Assembly: GCA_900291925.1 (NCBI GenBank)
Contig: UWYS01000004.1
Location: forward strand, 1,161,780-1,225,779
DNA: 64,000 bases
Direction: 5' to 3'
Source: Thecaphora thlaspeos
Lineage: Eukaryota > Basidiomycota > Ustilaginomycetes > Urocystidales > Glomosporiaceae
A program made the translations under genes and the position numbers. The notes under the pieces were generated by a model. It worked only from the letters and a program-made list of their open reading frames with translations, was not told the DNA's origin and made no database searches. The number at the start of each line of letters is the position of its first letter. Position 1 is the first letter of the stretch. Shown here in pieces: positions 1 through 9,990 of the stretch.

Positions 1-1044
1 AGGCTGCTGCGAGTGCAGGTGGCGATCTGACTTTATCGCATATGCAGCGGCTGGGCAAGTGTAACAAGTCGGCCTTGCGAATTTGGCGACGGGCAGGCAG
101 ACAGGAAGTTGGACCAGCGAGGCGGGGTACGCGAGGCAGGCGTCGCTTTGTGGTGGATCGAGGAAGGCAGGTCAAGCAAAACGAGGGTGATGGTCGTGAG
201 AGCTGGGAAATAGCGGGCGGAAGGCGCAGTCAGAGCTAGGGAGTGTATTGGCGGCGGTAGCAGCGAAGTACTTGGCTGGCCCTGGTGTCGACCGAAGAAA
301 TGCGGAGCGCCTGCTAATGATGGCGACGGTGGTGACGGTGGTGGTGATAATGGAGGTGGGGTCAAAGGGCGGCTGAGTGCTCGCTGCGTGGGCGGGGGTG
401 GGTGGTGTGTGTCTAACGCAGGCCGTTGATCTCTTGTGTGTGTCTGCATTTTCTTGCGCGGGGGCCAGTGCATGCCGCCTGGCCCTCCCCTTGCGCCAGG
501 CCAGGCCAGGGCGGGGCGGGGCGGGGCGGGGCGGGGCGGGGGCGTGGGCGCAAAGAGCAACACCTCGAAACGCAAACCAACGCAGACCACCGCCGGCCAG
601 CCCGCGCCCCCATCGGCCAGAAGCGCACACGAGCGGCAGACCCTGCGCCCTAGCCTCCCTCTGACCTCAACCTGCTTGGCCCGCTGCTCAAGCGCTCCTC
701 TCCTTGCTTCCTGTCGGCACCCTCCGACCTGTCCTCGCCGTAATCTTAAGCTTGGCCATCGCCATCGTCACCACCGCCAACCTTAACCCTCCTAGCGCGC
801 CACCACCGGCATACAACGCACTGACCACAGTCATATACACTCGCCTCTGACCGCCATCTGCTAGCCAGCGACAACTCGAAAACATCTCCCACCCTGCTCT
901 CGCTCTCGCTCGGCCCGCCACAGAGCCAGCAGCAGGACCAGGAGCAGGACCAAGACAGGGGCAAAGACCAGGGCAACTATCAGGACCAGAACAAGGACAC
1001 GGACAGGGACAAAGACAGGGAGCCGGACCACCAGAAGCAGGACC
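1..1044. other. Gene-free upstream region with GC array and purine-rich leader
   Basis: No convincing coding region is seen. The reading frames here are low-complexity Pro/Arg/Ala translations of GC-rich DNA. The stretch holds a GGGGC array (about 510-542). Just before the first gene, at about 905-1044, it holds a run of imperfect CAGGACCAG-like and GGACAAAGACAG-like units that probably form the 5' leader of that gene. Confidence 0.6.
510..542 (+). repeat. GGGGC tandem array
   Basis: About six consecutive GGGGC units follow a short CCAGG-type repeat. Several runs of four to five G sit one nucleotide apart, so the top strand could form a G-quadruplex. The location is about 0.5 kb upstream of the UBLCP1-like start codon, in promoter-like DNA. 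Confidence 0.8.
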
Positions 1045-2754
1045 ATGAGCCAGGTCGATCCGGCGCCCGAGCCGGTACTGGCCGTCATCGAGGATGTGGC
1101 CGCCAGCGCTACAGCCTCGTCGTCATCCTCCACATCCTCTGCACCGCCATGCGCGGCCGCCGATGACAACGCTCCGCCCTCGCCGCCATCGGCGCCGGAT
1201 TCGGGCGCGTTTCTCTTATTTTCGGTCAAGTACGCTGGCTCCATCCTCTCGGTGCGGCTGGGCGACGAGGACAGCGTCTCGGACCTCAAGGCAATCCTGT
1301 ACTCGCTCACCGACGTCCCGCCTGTCAGCCAGAAGCTGCTGGGCATCACGCGGGGCAAGCCGCCCACCGACGACGACCTCATCGGCTCGATCCAGTTTGC
1401 CCCATCGGCACTCAAGTCGCGACCCCAGCCGCCAACCACCATCAGCAGCAGTGGCGCAGCGCACCAGGCGGCAGCGTGCGGTGAAACGATGGTGACCGAC
1501 AAGGTCCACGTCTCGTTCATGCTACTCGGCACACCCGAGGCGGACCGCTTCCAGGACCCAAGCGGCACCATCGTCTTTGCAGAGGTGAGTCGACGCCCAT
1601 TGCCCTCCTTGTTGACTTGCTGATGGAAGCTGACACACTTGCACTGCCCTCCACGCGCCGCTTCGCACGTCGCCGCCACAGGACCTCGACGATCGCTTCA
1701 AGGGCGACATCGACTACACCGACACGGTTGTCGACGCCAAGTCGGCCTCTCCGCCCGACCTCGACCCAAAGGTGGGCGGCCTCGATGGTACTCCGGCCCC
1801 TTGCCCGCACTTGTCCTCTGATGGCAGGCTCAGCTGACACGGCCTACAACATTCTTTCCCTCTCCGCGCCCGACCCGCATGCAGAACCGGCACAAGCTGG
1901 AAAAGGTCATCAAGCGCTTCAGCAACTTTTCCATCATGAACGAGCCGCGCCCAGGCAAGCGGTTGCTGGTGCTCGACCTCGACTACACCATCGCCGACAC
2001 CAAGCGCCTCCTCGACCCAGCCAGCCCCGCCTCTCTCGCTGCACGCCCGGGACTGCACGACTTCCTCACTGTCGCCTATCGCGATTACGACATCTGCATC
2101 TGGTCGCAGACGTCGTGGCGCTGGCTCGAGGTCAAGCTGGTCGAGCTCGGCATGATCGGTCACGCCGGCTACAACGTCTCCTTTGTCCTCGACCGCACGC
2201 CCATGTTCTCCATCACCGCCCCCGGCGGCAGGAAGCACGAGGTCAAGCCGCTCGAGCTCATCTGGCGGAGGTGGCCCGCCCTCTATGGCCCGCACAACAC
2301 CCTCCACGTCGACGACCTCTCGCGCAACTTTGCAATGAATCCGCAGAACGGCCTCAAGAGTGCGTCCTCGCTCGGCCTAGCCGGCATCGATGATGGTAAA
2401 CGACGTGCCGAGCGAATTTGGACTGACGCCGTCTCCCCCTGGCCCTCTCTTTGCCCGCGCGCCCGCCATCCTCACCGCTGTCCAGTTCGCGCCTACAAGT
2501 GAGTTGACGATGCTGCAGCAAGGGACAGACCGCCATTTGCACTCTTCTCGCTACGCGGAAAGTGCTAACGCCTCACTTCTCATTGCGTCTCTCAACCCCG
2601 CCTGTCATCGTCCAGGCACGCGCCCAAGTTTGATACCGAGCTCGTCGGCATCGCACGGTACCTCCGCCAGCTCGCACACGACTCCGTCGACGACTTCCGG
2701 AAGATCGACAACAAGGACTGGCGCAACTTTACCGGGCCCGAGAAGCATGACTAG
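1045..2754 (+). CDS. UBLCP1: Ubiquitin-like domain CTD phosphatase (UBLCP1-type)
   Basis: Five exons read in phase: 1045-1584, 1682-1771, 1885-2359, 2486-2498 and 2616-2754, giving 418 aa. Residues 1-52 are a Ser/Ala/Pro-rich extension. Residues about 55-125 look like a ubiquitin-like fold (LLFSVKYAGSILSVRLGDED). From about 235 there is a HAD/FCP1-type phosphatase domain with the nucleophile motif DLDYT at 241-245 and the conserved run RNFAMNPQNGLKIRAYKH. The last of these is only restored when the 13-nt fourth exon is included. In animals and plants this family dephosphorylates the 26S proteasome regulatory particle in the nucleus; the same role is inferred here. The protein is about 100 aa longer than human UBLCP1, mostly at the N-terminus and in the linker. 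It converges on the NTH1 homologue, 280 bp away. Confidence 0.9.
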
Positions 2755-3033
2755 CCGCGCGTCCCTGTCCCTGACCCTGAAGAACCTCTCGCCCTTCTTC
2801 CGTCTCTCTCGCCTGGTCCATCACCGCTACCACCATCTGCATTCGCACGTCCCGTTTTTGCTGTAGCTTCCCGTGTCCCCCGTAACATGTACCAGTCCCC
2901 GTCCCGTCTGTCGCTGTCATTGTCGCATTCTCGCAAATCTCATCGTGTATCATTGTCGATGCATTGACTGCGAAGCTCAAGGGAAGATGGGTGTAGCGGT
3001 TCGACGTGACGACAGACGGCTCTCGCGCCAGTC

Positions 3034-5034
3034 CTACCACTCAAGCGCCCTCTCTTGCTCCTCTCGCTTTTGCACTTTCTTTACATCACCTTCCACCTTG
3101 ACGTTGACCTGATCCCAATCCCGATCCTGCACCGAACCAAGCTCACCGATGCCATACCACCCATCATCATCTCGCTGTGGTTCCCGTTGCACTTCCACTT
3201 CGACCTCTACCTTTACTTTTGCCCTTCCCTCTTCCTTGTTGGTATATCCCGGTGGTAAAGACCAATTTTCTCCTCTTTCGTTTTCTTCGTCGGAGTTTAG
3301 GAGATCAACCTTGACCCGTTTCAAGGTGGATTGGAGCGTAGGTGGATTGTAGGAAGGACAGAGGCCTGATGAACCTACCAGACATAGGTCACAGCGTGGT
3401 CCGATGGGTACGCAGATTACTTGGCCGAATCCGACGAGAAGTTTGTTAATCTTGCCGTGAAGCTGAAGGTTGGTTTGGTCGTTGGTTGTCAGTTCCGAGG
3501 CGGACTACTAAGATAAAACTGTCCGTGCGTGCGTAGATAAGGAGAAGAGGTGGGGGAAGGGGAAAGGTACTACTTACCTCTTTAGGTACCCAACTCTGTA
3601 ACCTCAACCTAGTACCCTCAGCATCCTTGGTTTTACACCAACCCAACCTATTACTAAGTCTATGAACGTGCGTATCCACCCCTATACCAATTTGAATGCC
3701 CATCGAAGAAAGTGCTAGAAAAGCCATCTTGGGTCCTACACCGGGAAGCGTAAGTAGATCGTCAATGTTGCTTGGAACGTCACCGCCGAAATCGTGAGAT
3801 AGGATGTGAGCGGCCGATTTAAGGTATCCCGTTTTGCGTCGCCAGAATCCAACTTTGCAGATGCATGATGAGATCGTGGAATCTGAGGCGGTAAGAAGGG
3901 ATGAGAGTGTCAGGCCGCCTGGAAGAGTGCGTTGCAGGTTGGATACGGCTTCGGCGGCTGGACAGGAACGAACGGTGGGTGCACGGGGAGGGTCAGTGTT
4001 TTCGTTCCTTGCTTCTCTCTTTCCCCCTCCCGCGCTTCAGCCTTGCCTCGGAGCTACGTGAACGACCACCGACCCAACTCACTGACAGGATCCTTCGTCT
4101 GACTACTCAGCATCAAACTAACCAACGTCGTCAAACGTTTCCTCTTTTGCTCTTCCTCTTCACTCTCCCTGACGCGCCAACTATCGGCCCTTCGATCGTC
4201 CCGTCCGTTCTCTTCACATCCCATCGTATCGACGGGTGCGATGATCCGAGATCGTTGCTTCACTAGCAGAGCGTATGTCTCTTCCCACCTTTCCGGTGCA
4301 GGCTGCGATTCAGATTCGAGCAGATCGAGCTTGATCGGTTTCGTCGCTTTGCGTGGGGAGATGGAAAAGTGCAAGACGACCGACTTCGATGGTGAGGTCG
4401 TCTTGGCTTTCACCGATGACTTGGTGGGACTTTGCGTGGAACGTCGACGAGACAGGGCGGAGGTGGCGCTAGCTTGCGCCGACGCGTCGGCGTATTCGTC
4501 TTCCGACCCCGAATCAGAGTCTGAGGCCACAGCGTCCGATTCTGGATCGATGTCTTCCTTCTTGACGGCGACGACGACGCGGGTCGAAGACCGCCTACCT
4601 GTCGTGTTCTTGGTGACGGTGCTGCTACTGCTGCTCTTGCTGCTAAGTTCGGGTGTATCCGCAACGGCGGCCGTGGCGATACGGCGACGGAGGGAGTACC
4701 GCGCACCGTCTACCGTCTCGGCCGCTGCTAGCGAGGTGGCTAGAGCGTGGTCGGAGCTTGTCTTGTTGGCATCCTTCTGGTCCGCCTGGGAAGGGCTGCC
4801 ATCGGGGAGCGTGGAGGAAGATGGCGCCGGCGCAAACAGTTTGCGGCGAACCGAGCGGCGTGGTGCTTCACTCTCCATTGCGGCAGCAGCGAACGAGTCG
4901 ATGGCCTTTCGTTTGCCGATGGCGACGGCAGAGGCGATGACCCCGTCGGAGGACGATGACGTGACTGCTGCGACGGACAGACGACATGCAAAGGACAATG
5001 GGAGGGAGGCTTGTATCAGCGTCTCGTTCGGCAC
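3034..5034 (-). CDS. NTH1: Endonuclease III-type DNA glycosylase/AP lyase (NTH1/NTG1)
   Basis: Three exons (5034-4083, 3957-3578, 3462-3034) join in phase to 586 aa. The N-terminal ~230 residues are disordered and basic/Ser-rich, with RRSVRRK and KRK clusters compatible with a nuclear signal. The catalytic domain starts near PERWEETYALL, followed by SLMLSSQTKDPVT. The helix-hairpin-helix LPGVGPKMA carries the expected lyase Lys at 394, and GVDTHVHRLSNRLG carries the catalytic Asp at 412. Their 18-residue spacing matches E. coli Nth. An iron-sulfur cluster motif follows at Cys461, 468, 471 and 479. A charged ~90-residue tail (VEVEVEVQ) is extra. The role is excision of oxidised pyrimidines in base-excision repair. 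The start could instead be the later Met in MESEAPRRS; the upstream choice keeps the longest open frame. URA3 lies 135 bp upstream on the same strand. Confidence 0.92.
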
Positions 5035-5168
5035 ACGACGGCGGATCTCTCAGTCGGTGGTCGGGCCTTGGCTGAGTTGCGATTCGTTCGTACTTCGGTC
5101 TACGGGAAAAAGGCGTTTTACATGTGTAGGGAGATGAAAAGACCAAGGGCCGTTCCGAGAAGACCTGC

Positions 5169-6235
5169 TTACGCACTGGAAGCCTGCTTCTTGCCCTCGT
5201 CGAGTCTGGCGAGGTAAGCCTCCCAGCCGGCCTTTTTGTATCGCTTCGCCTGTTCGCCGACCTTGACAAAGGCGGTCGCCTTGTCCTGCTTGCCCTCTGG
5301 CGTCATGAGCGATCCGTACACGCCTCTTCCGACGATGATGACGTCGCAGCCGCTCTGCCTGATGACCTGATCGGGCGTCCTGTACTGCTGTCCCATGGCG
5401 TCGGCCTTGACGTCGAGACCAACGCCGGGCGTGAGGATGATGAGGTCCCTGCCCGCGTTGGGCGTACTGTCGGCTTCGTCGACGCGCGACATGGCGATGA
5501 AGCCACAGACGAAGCCGGTGGTGTCGTTGCGCGCCGCCTCGACGCAGGCGTGGGTGTAGGAGCCCTTGGTGAGGGCGCCGGCGCTGCTCATCTCGGCGAG
5601 CAGCAGCAGACCGCGCCCCAGCGACTGGCCGACCGAGGCGAGACCGGTGATGATGTTGGGCCCGGGGACGAGGTGGGCATTTGTGATGTGCGACCACGAG
5701 GCGATCTTGTGGACGCCAGATGAGTACTGGAGCGAGACGGTGTTGCCTGTGGGGTGGCGCGGAGAGGTAGGCAGGGGAGGGGGGGTGAGCGTGCGGACAG
5801 AGAGGGATGGCAGGGCGATGCAGGGCGGGGAGCGAGGGGACGCACCGATGTCGGCAAACTTCCTGTCTTCAAAGATGAGAAAGTCGTGCTTCTTGCTAAG
5901 CTCGGTGAGCTGGTGGACGAGGTCGAGGTCAAAGTCGTCGACAATGTCGATGTGTGTCTGCGGGGCGAGGGGGCGAAAGAGGGGAACTAGTGTCAACGGC
6001 TACGAGCGATGCGGCTGTATGTACGACGTACGAAGACGGGGCTACGCACCTTGATCAAGCAGACGTCTGGGCCGACGGCGTCGCAGACATCGAGGAGTTG
6101 CTGCTTGGTGGTGACATCGACGCTGACGCAGAGGTTGGACTGCTTGCGCTCGATGCACTGGAGCAACTGCTTGGCGGCGGCGTTGGGCTGGTTCGCGGCG
6201 CGCGAGGCGTAGGTGTGATGGGTGATGCTCATCAT
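5169..6235 (-). CDS. URA3: Orotidine 5'-phosphate decarboxylase
   Basis: Exons 6235-6050, 5957-5846 and 5746-5169 give 291 aa, a normal length for fungal Ura3. The enzyme converts OMP to UMP, the last step of de novo pyrimidine synthesis. The active-site motif [10 protein letters not shown] lies at residues 91-100 and is split after Gly100 by the second intron (99 nt). Other hallmarks are [11 protein letters not shown], the [17 protein letters not shown] segment, [22 protein letters not shown] and IIVGRGVYG. The start is a double ATG (6235 and 6232) directly before [11 protein letters not shown], which matches the usual beginning of fungal Ura3; frames further upstream carry an unrelated Pro/Ser-rich extension. 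The upstream DNA, shared with a tRNA, has an AT-rich TTATATTAAG-like stretch near 6396-6410. Confidence 0.96.
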
Positions 6236-6434
6236 AGGTGGACGTGGCGTAGGCGAGGTGGACGATGGGTGGCGAGATGGCGACATGGCGAGATGGAAGA
6301 CGAAAAGGAACACGGCGAGTCACCATCAGCCTTTGTGGAGGCGTCGTTCAAGATTTCTCGACCAGCAATTCATTTCCTTCTCATGTACTCTCAACACTTA
6401 ATATAAGTAAATAAGCCCAACGATTCTTAAATCC

Positions 6435-6550
6435 GGGACCTTGGAGTAGTGGTTTATCTTACCTGCTTTGGGGTATTCTCTGTTATGACAACTTGCTGTT
6501 GCATTTAGAACCGCTGCAGGAGGTCACGCGTTCGACTCGCGTAGGTCCCC
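6435..6550 (+). tRNA. tRNA-Pro: tRNA-Pro (TGG) with a 42-nt intron
   Basis: The acceptor stem is GGGACCT (6435-6441) with AGGTCCC (6543-6549) and discriminator C at 6550. The D-arm is GAG(T)...(T)CTT with the loop AGTGGTTTA. The anticodon stem is CCTGC/GCAGG. The anticodon TGG is at 6469-6471 within a TTTGGG loop. The variable loop is AGGTC and the T-arm is ACGCG-TTCGACT-CGCGT. An intron of about 42 nt (6473-6514) lies in the canonical place, one base 3' of the anticodon. A T-run follows at about 6555 as the Pol III stop. An open frame that crosses this tRNA is not the start of the next gene. Confidence 0.88.
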
Positions 6551-6819
6551 GTTCCTTTTATTTTGACCTTCCTTTGGAAGGTCAGGCTTCCGACGTTTTT
6601 TTGTCTTTTTTCGGCAGCAAAGTGCATCACGTGCGGCGATTGGTTGGTTGCGGGAGAATGCGAAGGAAAAGCGGACGCTTTGCCCGCTGCCGCTCGCTGA
6701 TCGGCCCTCGGTCCTTCTTCTTGGCCGCCATCATCGTCGCTCTGCATCACCCTCACCGTCGCCATCTTGAGCCCTCCCCTCCCGCATCGACGCATCGCCG
6801 CATCGCCATCGACACAGCA

Positions 6820-8622
6820 ATGGCGGCCGCACCAGCGCCCTCGCAGTTCTCGCGGCTGCTCAGGCAGTCGCGCGTCGCCTCCTTCGACCCCACCATCCCC
6901 CAGGTCTACTCCACCCCCTCGGCCTACGCCGCCCGCGGCGACTGGGGCCTCAAGCGTCCCCTCCCCTCCAACTCCAACTCTCCCATCCCCGGCAGCTCCT
7001 CGTCCGGCGCCTCCGACCATCCGGGCGCCCTCCGCTTCCTCGAGATCCAGCACATCGACACGCCCGAGGGCCAAACCATCTGGAAGGAGCGCGAAAAGGA
7101 GACCCTCTTCCTCAAGCGCTGGCAAGAGGCCGACGCTAGGCTCGCCGTCGACAAGGCCCACAGCCACATCGACTCCCCCGCCGGCAGCCACGGCCCGCGC
7201 CCGCACACGCGCTACCTCCAGTCCACCGAGCGCTACCTCCCCGCAGAGATCCCCGGCCCCATCGTCCCCACGCAACAGCAGCTCGCCAATGAGACCGAGG
7301 CCGAGCGCGAGGCGCGTCTCTACAACAACCGGTGGCGCGCCATGCAGAAGCACTACGCCGCGCGCGGTGCCGCCGACCCCGCCTACAAGGGCCTCGACTT
7401 TATGGGCGAGCGCTCCCACTCGCCCGCCTTTGGCCACGACGCCGACAAGTTCACCACGCGCCCGCGCATGGCGGTCAACTACAACGCCCTGACGGACAAG
7501 CAGTTTGAAAAGTTCCTCGCACAGGTGCGCGGCTCGCGCCACGAGTGGAAGGCCTTCTTTGCCGCAAAGGAACGCAGCCGCCTCCTCGACGTCATCCGCA
7601 GCCGCCAAGAGCGCGCCTACGCCGCCGCGCTCGAGGTGCAGCGCGACGCCGAGCGGAGGGGTGCCACAAAGAAGCCGCTTCCGCCCAAGCCCGACGCGGA
7701 GGCGGCGCTGGCCAAGATGATGCCGGCCGAGATCGACATGCTGGAGCAGTCGCGCGACCTCGACGCTACGCGCGACGCCTTCCGCCTGCTCCGCGAGCGC
7801 TCCATTGCGGCGTCGACGGCGGCCTCCAACGAGCGGCTCCCCGGCGCCTCGCAGCCCACTACGCTGCACCCGCACGCGGGCCTGCAGTACTCGCAGCCGG
7901 ACCTCTTCTACACAAACCTGCTCGGCGAGCCGCTGCCGGGCCGCGTGATTCACGAGGTGCTCGCCAAGTCTGGCTCGCGCAGCAGCAATGCCTATCAGCA
8001 AAAGTCATCCGACGGCCGCTCGGTGCTGGTGGGCGGGCATGTGTCGTACCTGCACGCGCCCAGGCGCGCCGACGCACCGCCGACGATCGACTGGAGCCGG
8101 CAGGAGCCCAAGCAGGGGACGGCGCTGTTCCGCATCGTCAACGCCTACCGCACGAGCCAGGCGGCGCTGCGGAGCGGCGTGCACCGCGACATGCTGACGC
8201 CGCGCGTCGACGTCGGCTACGTGCACAGCGACGTCGCCGTCGTGAGCCGCGACATTGACGCGCCGCGCACCATGAGCGACGTGCGCATTGGCTCGCCCGA
8301 GTACGTGGGCAAGGTCGAGGAAGACGCGACCAAGCCCGCGCTGCGTGGACCGGGCGAGGCACCCGGAGGCACCAAGGGCGGCCGAGGTGGCTTCGACGCG
8401 ACGAGGAGGGCGCCGAAGGCGCTAGGCGGAATGCGATTCAGCCCAAACGAGAAGCGGAGGCAGCAGGAGCTGCGCAGGGCGTCGTCGGGCGGTAGGCGGG
8501 GCGGAGCTGCCGGCGGCGTCGCTAGCGACAAGGGCACGTCAGACAAGATGTTTGAGACGCTAGACGGCCTCGTGGCGCCCCAGGCGGATGCTGGCGCCGC
8601 CAAGAAGCCGTCGTCGTCATGA
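6820..8622 (+). CDS. MRP51: Mitochondrial small-subunit ribosomal protein MRP51 (bS1m family)
   Basis: A single exon encodes 600 aa. The N-terminus has the family signature: SRLLRQSRVASFDPTIPQVY, then STPSAYAARGDWGLKRPLP, then RFLEIQHIDTPEGQT. The middle of the protein is long, charged and helical (AEREARLYNNRWRAMQK, KAFFAAKERSRLLDVIRSRQ). A C-terminal segment has the NILGRV-like TNLLGEPLPGRVI. The tail is Arg/Gly/Ala-rich. In yeast this protein is a component of the mitochondrial small ribosomal subunit linked to translation initiation. I start at ATG 6820 rather than further upstream because the family motif begins within 10 residues of it and the upstream open frame overlaps the tRNA-Pro. 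Length is above that of yeast Mrp51, as often in basidiomycetes. Confidence 0.85.
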   Translation: MAAAPAPSQFSRLLRQSRVASFDPTIPQVYSTPSAYAARGDWGLKRPLPSNSNSPIPGSSSSGASDHPGALRFLEIQHIDTPEGQTIWKEREKETLFLKRWQEADARLAVDKAHSHIDSPAGSHGPRPHTRYLQSTERYLPAEIPGPIVPTQQQLANETEAEREARLYNNRWRAMQKHYAARGAADPAYKGLDFMGERSHSPAFGHDADKFTTRPRMAVNYNALTDKQFEKFLAQVRGSRHEWKAFFAAKERSRLLDVIRSRQERAYAAALEVQRDAERRGATKKPLPPKPDAEAALAKMMPAEIDMLEQSRDLDATRDAFRLLRERSIAASTAASNERLPGASQPTTLHPHAGLQYSQPDLFYTNLLGEPLPGRVIHEVLAKSGSRSSNAYQQKSSDGRSVLVGGHVSYLHAPRRADAPPTIDWSRQEPKQGTALFRIVNAYRTSQAALRSGVHRDMLTPRVDVGYVHSDVAVVSRDIDAPRTMSDVRIGSPEYVGKVEEDATKPALRGPGEAPGGTKGGRGGFDATRRAPKALGGMRFSPNEKRRQQELRRASSGGRRGGAAGGVASDKGTSDKMFETLDGLVAPQADAGAAKKPSSS

Positions 8623-8893
8623 CCCTGTAGGCCTGCCGGTGTAGAAAGATAGGAGGGAGCAAGGTGGATGGCGCGAGTGTTTGGAAAGAGCGATGTGCGC
8701 TTGCCATGTGGTGTCAAGGCAGTTGGCGAGCGTCATGTCATGGCTGCGCTGTGGGATTTGGTGGTGCTGCAAGTGTGTGCGAGCTTGTGTTCTGCTCGCG
8801 TTCAACGAGGTGAGAGAGGCGCAGCGAGGCAGTCGTCGCCTGCGCTCGACGTCTGTGCGAGAGTGGGCGGCGGCCAGCTGGGCCATCTCCGCT

Positions 8894-9823
8894 TAACGCG
8901 TTTCCCTAGGAATTCGGCGTCGCTAGGAATCCGACCGGGAAAAAGCAGACTGTCTACCACCCTCACTACCACCATCACCGCCATTGTTGTCGACGGCTCT
9001 ATTGTGTACCAAGCACTGGACAAGCAATGCAATCCATTTCGACACTTGCTGCATACATTGGGCCATCAGAAACGCTCAGCCAGTCCACCACGGCTGCCGT
9101 ACAGTTCACTGAAATGGAGGTCCGGCCAGAGCGGGATTGAGAGCAAGCCGAGGCAGTGGCGGCAAGCTTGACAGGCTCAGCGCGAGGTTGTGAAAGCGAG
9201 CTGGGTTGGTTGGAGTGTTGGAGTGTTGAAAAAGGGGCCCTCGACTGGCGGCGGGGTCTGATTGCGAGGCTTGAAGCCTGGCAGCTTGGCGAGGACCTTC
9301 TCTGCTGCAGCGGGCAAGGTGAGGCCAACGTCAGCAAAGGCCTTGTGGACCGACGTCTTGCTGATGCCCTTGCGCCAAGTTGTTGCTTGTCCACCCCTTG
9401 GGCGAGACGGCAAAGTGGCAGCCTTTGCCTGGTCCCTCTATGTGGCGGTGGTTGCCAAGGTGGTGCCACTTGCCCTGCCAGATCACCAGTGGATCCCGAA
9501 TGTTGTACTTGCGCAGCATGCTGCAGAAGATGTTGAAGAAGGCGGTGAGGTTGTCGAGCAAAGCGCCGTCGATGCGCTGATTCTCGAGCGCATGGTTGTA
9601 CTTGCTGCGTAGGTGAGGGTGGCATGGTGGGACGTGGGTGGTACAACTCGCATTGATGTGTCGGTGGGTGCTGAGAGAGAGAGCAGCGGGGGCAGTCAGG
9701 AGATGCGGTGGGTAGTGGAGCCGTCGACGACAATGGCGGTGATGGTGGTAGTGAGGGTGGTAGACAGTCTGCTTTTTCCCGGCCGGATTCCTAGCGACGC
9801 CGGATTCCTAGGGAAACGCGTTA
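8894..9823. mobile_element. Relic DNA transposon with 105-bp terminal inverted repeats and TA target duplication
   Basis: The sequence from 8896 (ACGCGTTTCCCTAGGAAT...) to 9000 recurs as its reverse complement at 9718-9821, with only about five differences. A TA dinucleotide flanks each end (8894-8895 and 9822-9823), as for Tc1/mariner/pogo elements. Within each terminal repeat the motif CTAGGAATyCGrC occurs twice. The 717-bp interior on the minus strand encodes fragments resembling a pogo/Tigger-type transposase: RSKYNHALENQRIDGALL followed by LTAFFNIFCSMLRKYNIRD, and in another frame TTWRKGISKTSVHKAFADVG with VLAKLPGF. The central DDE region is missing, so the copy is non-autonomous. Superfamily assignment is inference; the inverted repeats are seen directly. 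Confidence 0.85.
9177..9614 (-). pseudogene. Transposase fragments inside the relic element
   Basis: Reading the minus strand from about 9614, HPHLRSKYNHALENQRI continues to FNIFCSMLRKYNIRDPLVIW. This is similar to the stretch just before the NMDEKG motif of fungal pogo-type (DDE_1) transposases. The expected DEKG and catalytic core are absent. The frame ends at 9331, while an overlapping frame (9413-9177) begins TTWRKGISKTSVHKAFADV and ends with a VLAKLPGFKPR motif typical of the region after the DDE domain. This is best read as an internally deleted, frame-disrupted transposase. The family call rests on pattern recognition only. Confidence 0.55.
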
Positions 9824-9990
9824 CATAGAATTAATTATTATTGCGCGCGTCGACTCAGCGCACCCTCGCCCGTGCGTGTTTCCGTCTGCCTCCCATCCTT
9901 CCTCTCCTCTTTCCCTCCTCTTTCCCTCCTCTTGTCCAACGCTTAACTATCCCCGACCCGCATACTCCCCAGAGACACGCTCCATCAAAC

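Noticed and set aside
4241..5137. 298-aa plus-strand ORF opposite NTH1 exon 1
   Set aside because: No domain is seen; the minus-strand exon splices in phase into a complete endonuclease III.
6493..6819. In-frame upstream extension of the MRP51 ORF
   Set aside because: It overlaps the 3' half of the tRNA-Pro and has no MRP51 similarity; the family signature begins right after ATG 6820.
6505..8001. 498-aa minus-strand ORF opposite MRP51
   Set aside because: It is a Gly/Ala/Val/Arg-rich shadow frame that also runs through the tRNA.
8894..9823. LTR retrotransposon interpretation of the repeat pair
   Set aside because: The repeats are inverted, not direct, and no primer-binding site or polyprotein remnant is seen.
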